Of a stretch of DNA of 64,000 nt, positions 27,119 to 36,637 are shown one piece after another. The notes under the pieces were generated by a model. It did not search any database, was not told where the DNA came from, and worked only from the letters and a program-made list of their open reading frames with translations. Position 1 is the stretch's first letter. The number at the start of each line of letters is the position of its first letter. The stretch comes from Chroococcidiopsis thermalis PCC 7203 (GTDB lineage Bacteria > Cyanobacteriota > Cyanobacteriia > Cyanobacteriales > Chroococcidiopsidaceae). The position numbers and the translations under genes were made by a program. The stretch lies in the NCBI RefSeq assembly GCF_000317125.1, contig NC_019695.1, forward strand, positions 3,460,336 to 3,524,335, given 5' to 3'.

Positions 27119-27204
27119 GCCCCCTTTTTAAGGGGGTTGGGGGATCGGAAAACTATGGTATTTGCGAAGAGATCCCCCCTAGCCCCCCTTTCTAAGGGGG
27201 GAAC
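27119..27204. repeat. Dispersed CCCCCCTAGCCCCCC-type hairpin repeats
   Basis: Two hairpin-forming units (AGCCCCC with GGGGGTT, then AGCCCCCC with GGGGGGAAC) are separated by about 28 bases. Relatives lie at 58995-59114 and 60866-60906. The type is common in cyanobacterial gaps. Confidence 0.8.
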
Positions 27205-27273
27205 AAGAGTAAAGTTCCACATCGCGTAACTACCAACTGCTAACTACCAACTACCAATTACCAATTACCATCA

Positions 27274-28500
27274 ATGAAAATTGATAACAATTTACATTTA
27301 ACTTATTGCACTAACATTCATCCTGGTGAGGGGTGGAACCAAGTTTTTGCTAACCTCCAGCAGTACATTCCCGCATTGAAGCAACGGCTGGCTCCTGAAA
27401 AACCATTTGGGATTGGGTTGCGTTTGGCAGATGTGGCGGCTAGGGAACTATTAGTAGAAAATAATCTAATTGAATTACGCTCGTGGCTGCGCGATCGCAA
27501 TTTATATGTTTTTACCTTGAATGGCTTTCCCTATGGCGGGTTTCATCATCAAGTGGTGAAAGATCGGGTTTATGCTCCCGATTGGTCTATGTTAGAGCGG
27601 TTGAATTACACGTTGCGACTGACAAGAATTCTGGCGGAGTTGTTGCCAGATGGGATAGATGGTGGTATTTCCACATTACCACTATCATATAAACCCTGGT
27701 TTGAAGAAAATTCAACGACTCGCGCATTTGTTTACAGGATTGCCAGCATTCACATTGCGCAAGTTGTTGCAGAAATGGTGCGTGTTCGTGCCGAAACGGG
27801 TAAATTGTTGCATCTAGATTTAGAACCAGAACCGGATGGATTAGTTGAAAATTCTGCCGAAGTGATTAATTATTTCCAGACACAACTTTTGCCCGTAGGG
27901 GGAAGATATTTAGCAAAGCAATTAGGCACTTCTTTAGCCGCAGCCGAAACACACTTACTAGAACACGTCAGAATTTGTTACGACACTTGCCATTTTGCCG
28001 TGGAATATGAAGAACCTGCGACTGTATTTCAAAGATTTCGTGCCGCAGGAATTCAAATTGGGAAGATTCAACTCAGTTCTGCTTTACAGCTAATCGTTCC
28101 CGAACCAGCCGCACAGCGTCGTCAGGTTGTAGAAAAGTTGCGTCCGTTTGCGGAATCGACCTATCTCCATCAAGCGATCGCCCGCGATCGCAATGGTAAA
28201 CTATATCGATATTCCGATTTAGTCACTGCCTTACCCGATTTAGAGCAAATACCAGCTTGCGAGTTGCGGATTCACTTTCACGTCCCGATTTTTATTCGCG
28301 ACTATCAATTTTTGCAGTCTACCCAAGACCACATTAAAACCGTACTCGAACTATTGCAACGCGATCGCATTTGCAGCTGTTTAGAAATTGAAACCTACAC
28401 CTGGGATGTTCTTCCAGAAGATATGAAACTAGATTTAGTCAGCTCAATTCAGCGCGAATATGAATCAGTTGTCAGTTATCAGTTAACAGTTATTAGTTAA
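27274..28500 (+). CDS. eboE: EboE, xylose isomerase-like TIM-barrel protein
   Basis: The 408-residue protein looks like a sugar-isomerase-type TIM barrel. It begins LTYCTNIHPGEGW and has GFPYGGFHHQVVKDRVYAPDW. Likely metal ligands sit in HLDLEPEPDG, CYDTCHFAVEYE and LRIHFHVPIF. EboE is annotated as a metabolite-traffic protein; its reaction is unknown. It is soluble and lies between eboD and the GST/eboF pair. The final residues (SVVSYQLTVIS) come from the AGTTATCAG repeat, so the true C-terminus may have been extended by it. Confidence 0.88.
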   Translation: MKIDNNLHLTYCTNIHPGEGWNQVFANLQQYIPALKQRLAPEKPFGIGLRLADVAARELLVENNLIELRSWLRDRNLYVFTLNGFPYGGFHHQVVKDRVYAPDWSMLERLNYTLRLTRILAELLPDGIDGGISTLPLSYKPWFEENSTTRAFVYRIASIHIAQVVAEMVRVRAETGKLLHLDLEPEPDGLVENSAEVINYFQTQLLPVGGRYLAKQLGTSLAAAETHLLEHVRICYDTCHFAVEYEEPATVFQRFRAAGIQIGKIQLSSALQLIVPEPAAQRRQVVEKLRPFAESTYLHQAIARDRNGKLYRYSDLVTALPDLEQIPACELRIHFHVPIFIRDYQFLQSTQDHIKTVLELLQRDRICSCLEIETYTWDVLPEDMKLDLVSSIQREYESVVSYQLTVIS

Positions 28501-28646
28501 CAATTGTTGGTTATCAGTGGTAGTTGGTAGTTGCTCATAGTTTCCTCGGCTCCCTTGTCCCCCTTTGCCCCCTAATCCCCACTCCCTCCGGTCGCGGGGT
28601 CCCCGAGTTCCCCCTTGTCCTTTTTAGTTTCCACTCTCCTCTAATC

Positions 28647-29267
28647 ATGCTAAAACTCTACGGTGGCGTTCTTAGCCGTGCTTCAATCGTGCAATGGTAT
28701 TTAGAAGAATTGCAGATTCCCTATGAATACATACAGTTAGATATGCAGGCTCAAGACCACAAACAGCCTGAATTTCTGAATATCAATCCGATGGGAAGAT
28801 TACCAGCGATCGCAGATGGAGATTTTCAATTATGGGAATCTGGCGCGATATTACTGTATCTTGCCGAAAAGTATGGCGAACCTATAACTTTTGAACGGCG
28901 ATCGCTCTTAAATCAATGGATTTTATTCGGTAATTCTACACTTTCGTCGGCAATTTTTGTTAAAGAAAATCTCCACGAAGTCCCAGAATTATTAACAGCA
29001 ATTAATCAAATTCTTCAACAGCAACCTTTTTTAACAGGCGATCGTTTTACTATAGCAGATGTAGCAGTGGGTGCGCTCTTGGCTTATATTCCTATTATGA
29101 TGCGAATGGATGTCAGCGCTTATCCAGATGTGGTAAACGACATCAAGCAAACAATGTCCAAGGTAGATTTAAATTTATATCCTGCTGTTTTGGAATACGT
29201 GCAAAGGTTAACTGCAAGAGCGGCATTTCAAAAAAGTATCGCGTCGCGACATAAAGCTAAATGCTAA
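28647..29267 (+). CDS. Glutathione S-transferase family protein
   Basis: From ATG 28647 the protein has 206 residues. The thioredoxin-like N-terminal domain shows LYGGVLSRASIVQWYLEEL, with Ser at the usual catalytic place, and MGRLPAIADGDFQLWESGAILLYLAEKYG. The all-helical C-terminal domain has FTIADVAVGALLAYIP. It would bind glutathione; the co-substrate is unknown. It lies between eboE and eboF and its TAA overlaps the eboF ATG (TAATG), so the two are probably translationally coupled. I do not recall a GST as a standard ebo gene. Confidence 0.88.
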   Translation: MLKLYGGVLSRASIVQWYLEELQIPYEYIQLDMQAQDHKQPEFLNINPMGRLPAIADGDFQLWESGAILLYLAEKYGEPITFERRSLLNQWILFGNSTLSSAIFVKENLHEVPELLTAINQILQQQPFLTGDRFTIADVAVGALLAYIPIMMRMDVSAYPDVVNDIKQTMSKVDLNLYPAVLEYVQRLTARAAFQKSIASRHKAKC

Positions 29268-30658
29268 TGAAAAAAACTGTTGTACTCAACGTTGTCGGTT
29301 TAACACCCAACCTTTTAGGACAGCATACGCCGTTTTTGTCCAACTGGGCGGCGCGAGGGCGAGTCGTTCCTGTTAAATCGATGTTACCTGCGGTTACTTG
29401 TTCGGTACAGGCGACTTATTTAACAGGGAAATATCCTAACGAACATGGCATTGTCGGTAATGGTTGGTATTTTCGGGACGAGTGCGAAATCAAGTTTTGG
29501 CGACAGTCTAACAAATTAATTCAGGCTCCCAAAATTTGGGAAGTGGCGCGTTCGTACGATCCTACATTTACCTGCGCGAATTTGTTCTGGTGGTACAATA
29601 TGTACTCCACGGTCGATTATGCCGTTACCCCACGACCGATGTATCCTGCTGATGGTCGAAAAATTCCCGATATTTACACCCAGCCAGCTAACTTGCGATC
29701 GCAACTTCAAACTGAATTAGGTCAATTTCCCTTATTTAATTTTTGGGGTCCTAACACTTCGATAGCGTCTACCCAATGGATTGCTAATTCAGCAAAATGG
29801 GTGGAGGATCGCTATAGCCCCACATTATCGCTGGTTTATTTGCCTCATTTAGATTATTGCTTGCAAAAGTACGGCGCTGATGCAAGTTTGGTGGCAAAAG
29901 ATTTACAAGAAATTGATACCGTTTGTCGCGATTTGATTCAATTCTATGAAGCGCGCAACACTCAAGTTATAGTTGTGTCCGAGTACGGGATTACATCCGT
30001 GTCTCAACCCGTTCACTTAAATCGAATCCTGCGGGAAAATGGTTTATTAGCAGTACGAGAAGAATTAGGGCGGGAATTACTGGATGCTGGTGCAAGTATA
30101 GCCTTTGCGGTTGCCGACCATCAAATTGCCCATGTTTATGTTAACGATCCAGCCTACATCCCCAAGGTACGCGACATACTAGAAGCAACGGAGGGTGTCG
30201 AGCGAGTTTTAGATGAGGCAGATAAATCAGCTTACCATCTCGATCATCCGCGCTCGGGGGAACTCATTGCGATCGCCAACTCGAAGGCTTGGTTTACTTA
30301 TTATTACTGGCTGGACGATAGCTGCGCTCCCGATTTTGCTAGGACAGTGGACATTCACCGCAAACCCGGTTACGATCCCGTCGAACTGTTTCTCGATCCT
30401 CAGCTCAAGTTTCCCCGAGCGAAATTAGGCTTAACTCTGCTCAAAAAGCAGTTAGGTTTCCGCTACCTCATGGATGTTATTCCTCTAGATGGATCGCTTG
30501 TCGGTGGTTGTCATGGTACGCATACAGGGTTGAGTGAAGGTCCACTTTTGATTACACAAAAACCTGACTTGCTAGAAGATCGCGAAGTACTCGAACCAAC
30601 AGAAGTTTTTTGGTCAATACTTCAGCATCTTGAAGAAGTCGTAAGTCGTAAGTCGTAA
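29267..30658 (+). CDS. eboF: EboF, alkaline phosphatase/phosphodiesterase superfamily protein
   Basis: The protein has 463 residues from the ATG at 29267 (465 from 29261). It belongs to the type I phosphodiesterase/nucleotide pyrophosphatase group. It begins VVLNVVGLTP, with the nucleophile Thr in PAVTCSVQATYLTGKYPNEHG. Later metal-site segments are YLPHLDYCLQKYG, VVSEYGITS and GGCHGTHTG. No signal peptide is seen, so it is probably cytoplasmic. EboF closes the ebo set. The start at 29267 was chosen because it overlaps the GST stop codon. Confidence 0.87.
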   Translation: MKKTVVLNVVGLTPNLLGQHTPFLSNWAARGRVVPVKSMLPAVTCSVQATYLTGKYPNEHGIVGNGWYFRDECEIKFWRQSNKLIQAPKIWEVARSYDPTFTCANLFWWYNMYSTVDYAVTPRPMYPADGRKIPDIYTQPANLRSQLQTELGQFPLFNFWGPNTSIASTQWIANSAKWVEDRYSPTLSLVYLPHLDYCLQKYGADASLVAKDLQEIDTVCRDLIQFYEARNTQVIVVSEYGITSVSQPVHLNRILRENGLLAVREELGRELLDAGASIAFAVADHQIAHVYVNDPAYIPKVRDILEATEGVERVLDEADKSAYHLDHPRSGELIAIANSKAWFTYYYWLDDSCAPDFARTVDIHRKPGYDPVELFLDPQLKFPRAKLGLTLLKKQLGFRYLMDVIPLDGSLVGGCHGTHTGLSEGPLLITQKPDLLEDREVLEPTEVFWSILQHLEEVVSRKS

Positions 30659-30743
30659 GTCGTAAGTTAGAATTAACTGACAACTGTTCCCCGTTCCCTG
30701 ATAACTGAGAACTGAGAACTGATAACTGATAAAGGTTTTTGTA

Positions 30744-33023
30744 ATGGGAAAAAGGGCTGGGCGATCGCTCAAAGCATCTACTATCGGTATTAGTCGCGCT
30801 AACCAATCACTGCTCAATTTTGAGTCTAAACTTTCTCTTGCTGATGAATTGGAAATCTCTCGCGCTACGGTACAAAAATTTTTCGTTGGTAAACCGATTG
30901 GACGGGAAAACTTTCACAAAATTTGTCAGAAGTTACAATTACCTTGGCAAGCGATCGCGGAAATACCAGATGATGAATTTAGTTTAGAGGAGTTGATTGT
31001 TACCTCAAAAGATGATGTTGAGACGCTTGTAAAAGATGTTAGGCAAAAAACACGCACCTATATTGAATCGAAGTGCGGTATCGTGCGCATCCTGAATATG
31101 TCTCAGCCTACTAAATTAAATGATGTTTTTACTAACGTAAATGTTTTAGAGAAGATTGGTAGAAACCAACGCTTAAGCATCAACGATTTACTGAGTGTTC
31201 GTCTCGATTGCCACTCGAAACGCTCGCATTTTTATCCCGATATTTCCCAGCTAATTCCAGGCATAAAAGCGATTGAAAAATATCCCAAATTGATGATTTT
31301 GGGCAACCCTGGCTCTGGCAAAACCACCTTTTTAAAATATATCGCAATTCAGTGTATTCAAGGACGATTATTTGAGGATCTGATCCCAGTTTTTATTAGC
31401 TTAAAAGTTTTTACCGAATTAGAACATCACCCAACGCTATTAGAGTGGATTTCAACAATTTTTGATAATTATGGAGTCGAACCAAATGCTGCTAAAGATC
31501 TGCTAGTACAAGGTAGAATGCTAGTTTTATTAGATGGACTTGACGAAGTTAGAGATATAGATAGCGAAAGAGTTTTAATTGCAATTAATAGCTTTTACAA
31601 TCAGTTTGACCGTAATCGCTTTATAATTACTTGTCGGACAGCAGCTCAAGAGTTTACTATTGAAGAATTTGTAGAAGTAGAGTTGGGAGACTTTAACGAT
31701 AATAATATTGCTGAATTTGCTAGCAAATGGTTTGCTCAAAAACCAGATAAAATACCCAAGTTCTTACAGACACTAAGGTGTAATGCGTCGATTCGAGAAT
31801 TGGCAAATAATCCCTTACTACTTACTTTATTATGCTCGATCTTTGAAGAAACTAATCTTCCTGCTAGTCGATTAGAAATTTATCGAGAAGGGGTAGATCT
31901 TCTTTTAAGAAAGTGGGATGCTAAACGCAACATTGAACGGAAACAAATTTATCAAAACTTATCAACACAACATAAAGAAGAATTACTCAGTCACATCGCA
32001 TTTACCTCTTTTGTCAAAGGTGAATACTTTTTAAAACAGCAAGAACTAGAGCAGTATATTATTAACTATGTAGAATCCGTCTTGCAGGGAGAAAAAATAG
32101 ATTTGTGCGATAGTACAGCAATACTCCAGTCGATTGAAGCCCAACATGGACTATTGGTAGAACGAGCGCGAGGAATTTATTCATTTTCTCATTTAACTTT
32201 TCAAGAGTACTTTACAGCTAGAAAAATTGCTCAGTCTCCGCCTCAAACATTAAATTTAACGTTAGAACGACTGAGCGATCGCCTAGTTACAGATAAAAGA
32301 TGGCGAGAGGTTGCTTTATTAACTGTAGGAATGCTAAAAAATGCTGATTATTTCCTATTGATGATGAAGCAAAAAACTGATAATTTAATATTAGAACCCA
32401 GCTTGCAAAGATTTTTACAGTGGGTGAATTGCAAAGCCGCTGCATCTGTTAATACTAAATCTGCTACAGTTAAAGCTTTTTATTACGATTTAGCGCTCGC
32501 TCATATCTTATCTCTTTTTGGTAGTACTTTTGAGATTTCTAGAACTTTAGAAGTTAACTTTAATCGCACTCTTGAACCTAGTCTTGCTCTCGATCTTGCT
32601 CTCGATCGCACTCTGCTTTTGCCTGAATCTATACATCGCGTTTCCGATCCAGAACGCATGATTGAAAGAGTATTAAACCGGGCAATATTTCGCGCTCGTA
32701 ATAGCGAACCAGAGCTAGCACGAGAGTTGCAAAAAATGAAACAGCAGTTATCCAACTTAGGTCGAAACAAACAACAGTTTCAGCAGTGGTGGCAAGTTAA
32801 TGGTAAAGCTTGGACGGAGCATTTAAAACAACGAATCCGGTTAAAACGCAATATTGGGCATAATTGGCAGTTCAGCCAGCAACAGAAACAAATATTGAAA
32901 CAATATTATGATGCTAATTTATTATTGGCAAAATGTTTAACTACTAGTTTATTTGTTAGTCGTAAAGTTCGAGAAAAAATCGAGCATACGCTGTTATTAC
33001 CATTAATTGAAACTAGTGAGTAG
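30744..33023 (+). CDS. NACHT-domain NTPase with N-terminal helix-turn-helix-like region
   Basis: The 759-residue protein begins with a helical region resembling a helix-turn-helix (LADELEISRATVQKFFVGKP). From about residue 185 a NACHT NTPase follows: Walker A GNPGSGKTTF, Walker B MLVLLDGLDEVRD and the later IITCRTAAQEF sensor. Residues 500-759 are helical and charged, without recognisable leucine-rich or WD repeats. Bacterial NACHT proteins include antiphage defence proteins, and many cyanobacterial ones share this helix-turn-helix-NACHT layout; the role here is unproven. It interrupts the scytonemin gene order between eboF and the trp genes and looks AT-richer than its neighbours. Confidence 0.87.
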   Translation: MGKRAGRSLKASTIGISRANQSLLNFESKLSLADELEISRATVQKFFVGKPIGRENFHKICQKLQLPWQAIAEIPDDEFSLEELIVTSKDDVETLVKDVRQKTRTYIESKCGIVRILNMSQPTKLNDVFTNVNVLEKIGRNQRLSINDLLSVRLDCHSKRSHFYPDISQLIPGIKAIEKYPKLMILGNPGSGKTTFLKYIAIQCIQGRLFEDLIPVFISLKVFTELEHHPTLLEWISTIFDNYGVEPNAAKDLLVQGRMLVLLDGLDEVRDIDSERVLIAINSFYNQFDRNRFIITCRTAAQEFTIEEFVEVELGDFNDNNIAEFASKWFAQKPDKIPKFLQTLRCNASIRELANNPLLLTLLCSIFEETNLPASRLEIYREGVDLLLRKWDAKRNIERKQIYQNLSTQHKEELLSHIAFTSFVKGEYFLKQQELEQYIINYVESVLQGEKIDLCDSTAILQSIEAQHGLLVERARGIYSFSHLTFQEYFTARKIAQSPPQTLNLTLERLSDRLVTDKRWREVALLTVGMLKNADYFLLMMKQKTDNLILEPSLQRFLQWVNCKAAASVNTKSATVKAFYYDLALAHILSLFGSTFEISRTLEVNFNRTLEPSLALDLALDRTLLLPESIHRVSDPERMIERVLNRAIFRARNSEPELARELQKMKQQLSNLGRNKQQFQQWWQVNGKAWTEHLKQRIRLKRNIGHNWQFSQQQKQILKQYYDANLLLAKCLTTSLFVSRKVREKIEHTLLLPLIETSE

Positions 33024-33486
33024 GACATTGAGTCAAGGTACTTTTGCAGCTTCGCGCCAAATCAGGGTTTGTATAATTGATTACCAAACATAGAATTGAG
33101 CGATCGCGATCGCTATACGATTTGGAGTATATAACTACCATCTCATCAATTATATTGGTAAATAGTAAACAAAAAATAGATTTGATTTTAGCGTAATTTA
33201 ATATACTTAAAAATATTGCGAATCTCACCCTTTCGATAGAAGTGAGCTTGTAGGAAAACTATATAGCCTACTGAATATGTGCGATCGCAAATAGCAAATA
33301 GAAATATGATAGAAGGGCGTGAGAGGTAGCTACTAAGGTGAGACTGGTTAACCAAACTGCTTTTCTAGTGATGCTGAATCAATTAATTTAGCGATTGTTA
33401 CGAGCAGCAAAAATGTTTCAAAGATTTTGAGATATTTCATATCGAATTCTACAGAAAATGGAAATTAAAAGGAGCTATTGATCGTA
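33024..33486. other. Intergenic region upstream of glf
   Basis: This 463-base AT-rich gap separates the NACHT gene from the polysaccharide set. It contains HIP1 sites and no long repeats. It probably holds the promoter of the glf operon. The only convincing signal is the AAAGGAG ribosome-binding site near 33468. Confidence 0.45.
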
Positions 33487-34623
33487 ATGTTTGATTACCT
33501 AATTGTGGGAGCGGGTTTCGCAGGTAGCGTCTTAGCAGAACGACTGGCGAGTCAGTTAGGCAAAAAAATTCTGATAATCGATACGCGATCGCATATAGGT
33601 GGCAATGCTTACGATTGCTTCAATGAGGATGGTATTCTGATTCACAAATACGGTCCCCACATTTTCCACACAAACTCTCGGGACGTTTTCGAGTACCTCT
33701 CGCAATTTACTCAGTGGCGGTCTTACGAACACCGCGTACTGGCTAGCGTAGACGGTCAATTAGTCCCGATTCCAATTAACCTCGATACGGTAAATCGGCT
33801 GTATGGATTGAGTCTCACTTCTTTTGAGCTGGAAAATTTCTTTGCCTCGGTAGCAGAACCCAAAGAATACATTCGCACTTCTGAAGATGTTGTCGTGAAT
33901 AAGGTCGGTCGAGAACTCTACGAAAAGTTCTTCCGCAACTACACGCGCAAGCAATGGGATATGGACCCATCTGAACTGGATAAGTCGGTGACTTCCCGGG
34001 TGGCAACGCGCACGAACCGCGATAATCGGTATTTTACAGATACTTATCAAGCCATGCCACTACACGGCTTTACCCGCATGTTTGAGAAGATGCTATCTCA
34101 TCCCAATATTAAGGTGATGCTGAACACTGACTACAGAGAAATTCTGGATGTCATACCGTTTAGCAAGATGATCTATACAGGTCCCATTGACTTGTTCTTT
34201 AACTATCGCTACGGCAAGTTACCATACCGTTCTTTGGAATTCAAGCACGAAACTATCAATACGCCCGTGCATCAGCCAGTTGCCGTCGTGAACTACCCTA
34301 ACGAACACCTGTATACTCGCGTTACAGAGTTCAAGTACCTCACCGGGCAAGAACATTTAAAAACAGGTATCGTTTACGAGTTTCCTCGCGCCCAGGGCGA
34401 TCCTTACTACCCCGTACCGCGACCGGAAAATACCGAACTTTACAAAAAATACAAGGCGTTAGCCGATGCGACACCAGAAGTACATTTTGTAGGACGGCTA
34501 GCAACTTATAAGTACTACAACATGGATCAAGTAGTGGCTCAAGCGCTGATGGTCTATAAGAAAATCGTAGAAGCTGGCGACGATACGTCAGAAAAAGCGA
34601 ATCGAGAATTAGCGCGCGTTTAG
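33487..34623 (+). CDS. glf: UDP-galactopyranose mutase
   Basis: The 378-residue protein has the FAD-binding fingerprint VGAGFAGSVLAERL at the N-terminus. UGM motifs follow: GGNAYDCFNEDGILIHKYGPHIFHTN, seen as GGNAYD and YGPHIFHT, then the substrate region FFRNYTRKQWDM and a late VHFVGRLATYKYYNMDQV. It interconverts UDP-galactopyranose and UDP-galactofuranose in the cytoplasm. The two following GlfT2-like genes use that product, which confirms the context. ATG 33487 was chosen over TTG 33478 because the TTG is too close to the ribosome-binding site. Confidence 0.95.
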   Translation: MFDYLIVGAGFAGSVLAERLASQLGKKILIIDTRSHIGGNAYDCFNEDGILIHKYGPHIFHTNSRDVFEYLSQFTQWRSYEHRVLASVDGQLVPIPINLDTVNRLYGLSLTSFELENFFASVAEPKEYIRTSEDVVVNKVGRELYEKFFRNYTRKQWDMDPSELDKSVTSRVATRTNRDNRYFTDTYQAMPLHGFTRMFEKMLSHPNIKVMLNTDYREILDVIPFSKMIYTGPIDLFFNYRYGKLPYRSLEFKHETINTPVHQPVAVVNYPNEHLYTRVTEFKYLTGQEHLKTGIVYEFPRAQGDPYYPVPRPENTELYKKYKALADATPEVHFVGRLATYKYYNMDQVVAQALMVYKKIVEAGDDTSEKANRELARV

Positions 34624-34717
34624 AACGGCGTGTGGGGGAATTGGAATTTAAACACTCAATCCTCCCCCAGCTTCACAGGAGTTAAAGCCCGCGAATCAAA
34701 ACTCAGTAGGAGATTCC

Positions 34718-36592
34718 ATGCATATAGTAGGTAGAACAAAACTACCAAAATCGGCAGAAGTTGCTAAATTATATCTACAATGCAACGATAAAGCAGCAAT
34801 CGACTATAGTGCAGAGACTCCAGAAGTGGTGTTTGCTCTACAAGGATTTATTTCTACTAATTCATACTTCAATTCTTTATACGAAACATTTTACACCAAG
34901 TACACGACTTTAGATCGACTTTTTTATTTGCTGAACCTAGAGGGAGATTTTCAAGTTTCTGTTTATCGAGAAATATCTAGTAGGGTTTCTGAAACAAATT
35001 CTCGTCAATTACTCAGTCGAGAAAAATTTCTCAACTGCAAGATCGGCAAGGCAACAGAGATCGAGCTACCTGAGCTACAACAAATACAAACTGAGCGAGG
35101 TAGAATCTATTTTGAATTAGAATGCTTGAGTCAATCGGGAAAACTACGAGAAAGCTTTCTCGCGACTCCACAATTACCAGAACGCGAAGTTTCGTTAGCA
35201 GTTGTTGCTTGTACTTTTCAAAAAGAGGCTTTTATTAAACGAACCATCAAAACTATTTTACAGGATAAATTATTACAGAGCAAATCGATAGAAATCTTAA
35301 TTGTAGATAATGCTGGAACTTTGAATCACTCGGAGTTTAGCGATCGCAAAACAAAATTAATTAGTCAGAGAAATATTGGTGGGAGTGGTGGATTTACGAG
35401 AGGAATCGTTGAAGCCTTGAGCAGCAATCGCAATTCTCACATTTTGTTATTAGATGACGATATAGAGCTAGAAAGCGAAGCCATTTATCGAGTTATTACC
35501 TTAAACGAATATGCCAAACACGATTTAGTTATAGCTGGTAGTATGCTCGATTTATCTCAAAAGCATCAATTATATGAAGCAGGCGCTTTGTATAATAAAG
35601 CACTACATAATAGAGATTTTCAAGCATTTAATATAGTTAGATTACATCATCATCTCGACTTGCAAAACGTCAGCAATCTAAATCTACTCGTCGAAACAGA
35701 ACCGATAGATTCGGCAGGTTTCTACTTTTTGAGCGTCCCGCGAACAATTTTTGAATCAGTCGGGTTACTCTTACCTTTATTCCTTAAGGTAGATGACACT
35801 GAATTTTGTTTGAGAGTTCAAGAGAGGTATGGCAACGATGTAATTGTAGCTTTTCCGGGGATTGCGGTATGGCACGAACCTTTTTTCGCGAAATCTTCGA
35901 TTTGGAACTATTACTATTACCGGAACGACTCGATCGTTCAAGCCATGCATGGAACTTTAAGGTATGCAGATGCGATCGCACATTTTACGAAAGCTATTGT
36001 TTCCAGTTTGTTAGTTTTTGACTATAAAAACGCTCAAATGCTTATTCAAGCTTTTGAAGATTATCTCCAAGGGGCAAAAATTCTTCAGCACGCCGATCCC
36101 GAACAGTGGCACAGTCAAATTGTTAAACTCGATCGTAGTTGTCAAACTCAACATATCCAATATCATAACTTACCATCCCACCGCCAAACAGAACAAGACT
36201 CGACGGCTACTTTCATGGAAAAAATTGTCAGTTTATTAACTCTCAACGGTCATTTTCTCCCTAACGTTTTTACACAAGACAAAGATGTATTACTATGGCA
36301 AACAGCCGAACATGCAGATCGGCGATCGCGAGCCTTTAGAAAGAAAAGAATTCTCATCTTTAAAGAAGGAGGTCAATGTTTATACCGAAATGAGCTTGAC
36401 AAATCGAGGGGAATCAAGTTGCTAGTTCGATGGATTGCAATTGCAATGAAAAGTCGAATTGAATGGTCGAAGGTAACGAGAGAATGGCAGCAGGCAAGAA
36501 GAGAACTGACCTCTTTGCAATTCTGGCGGCGATATCTCAATTTAGAAAAATCGAGCTTAGAAAAATCTGAGCATCAGGATTTAGTAGTTTAA
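34718..36592 (+). CDS. GlfT2-like galactofuranosyltransferase, paralogue 1
   Basis: The 624-residue protein has an N-terminal beta-sandwich (about 1-150, with ISTNSYFNSLYETFYTKY and GDFQVSVYRE), then a GT-A glycosyltransferase family 2 domain. That domain shows VVACTFQKEAFIKRTIKTIL, NIGGSGGFTRG and the metal-binding DDD in LLLDDDIELE, with WHEPFFAKSSIWNYYYYRN near its end. This layout is that of mycobacterial GlfT2, which builds galactofuran from UDP-galactofuranose. The C-terminal about 150 residues are helical. The ATG follows AGTAGGAG. No membrane helix is obvious, as in GlfT2. Confidence 0.88.
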   Translation: MHIVGRTKLPKSAEVAKLYLQCNDKAAIDYSAETPEVVFALQGFISTNSYFNSLYETFYTKYTTLDRLFYLLNLEGDFQVSVYREISSRVSETNSRQLLSREKFLNCKIGKATEIELPELQQIQTERGRIYFELECLSQSGKLRESFLATPQLPEREVSLAVVACTFQKEAFIKRTIKTILQDKLLQSKSIEILIVDNAGTLNHSEFSDRKTKLISQRNIGGSGGFTRGIVEALSSNRNSHILLLDDDIELESEAIYRVITLNEYAKHDLVIAGSMLDLSQKHQLYEAGALYNKALHNRDFQAFNIVRLHHHLDLQNVSNLNLLVETEPIDSAGFYFLSVPRTIFESVGLLLPLFLKVDDTEFCLRVQERYGNDVIVAFPGIAVWHEPFFAKSSIWNYYYYRNDSIVQAMHGTLRYADAIAHFTKAIVSSLLVFDYKNAQMLIQAFEDYLQGAKILQHADPEQWHSQIVKLDRSCQTQHIQYHNLPSHRQTEQDSTATFMEKIVSLLTLNGHFLPNVFTQDKDVLLWQTAEHADRRSRAFRKKRILIFKEGGQCLYRNELDKSRGIKLLVRWIAIAMKSRIEWSKVTREWQQARRELTSLQFWRRYLNLEKSSLEKSEHQDLVV

Positions 36593-36637
36593 AATTCATT
36601 TGAGCAAAACCGAAATTTCTAAGCCGATAGAGGATGT

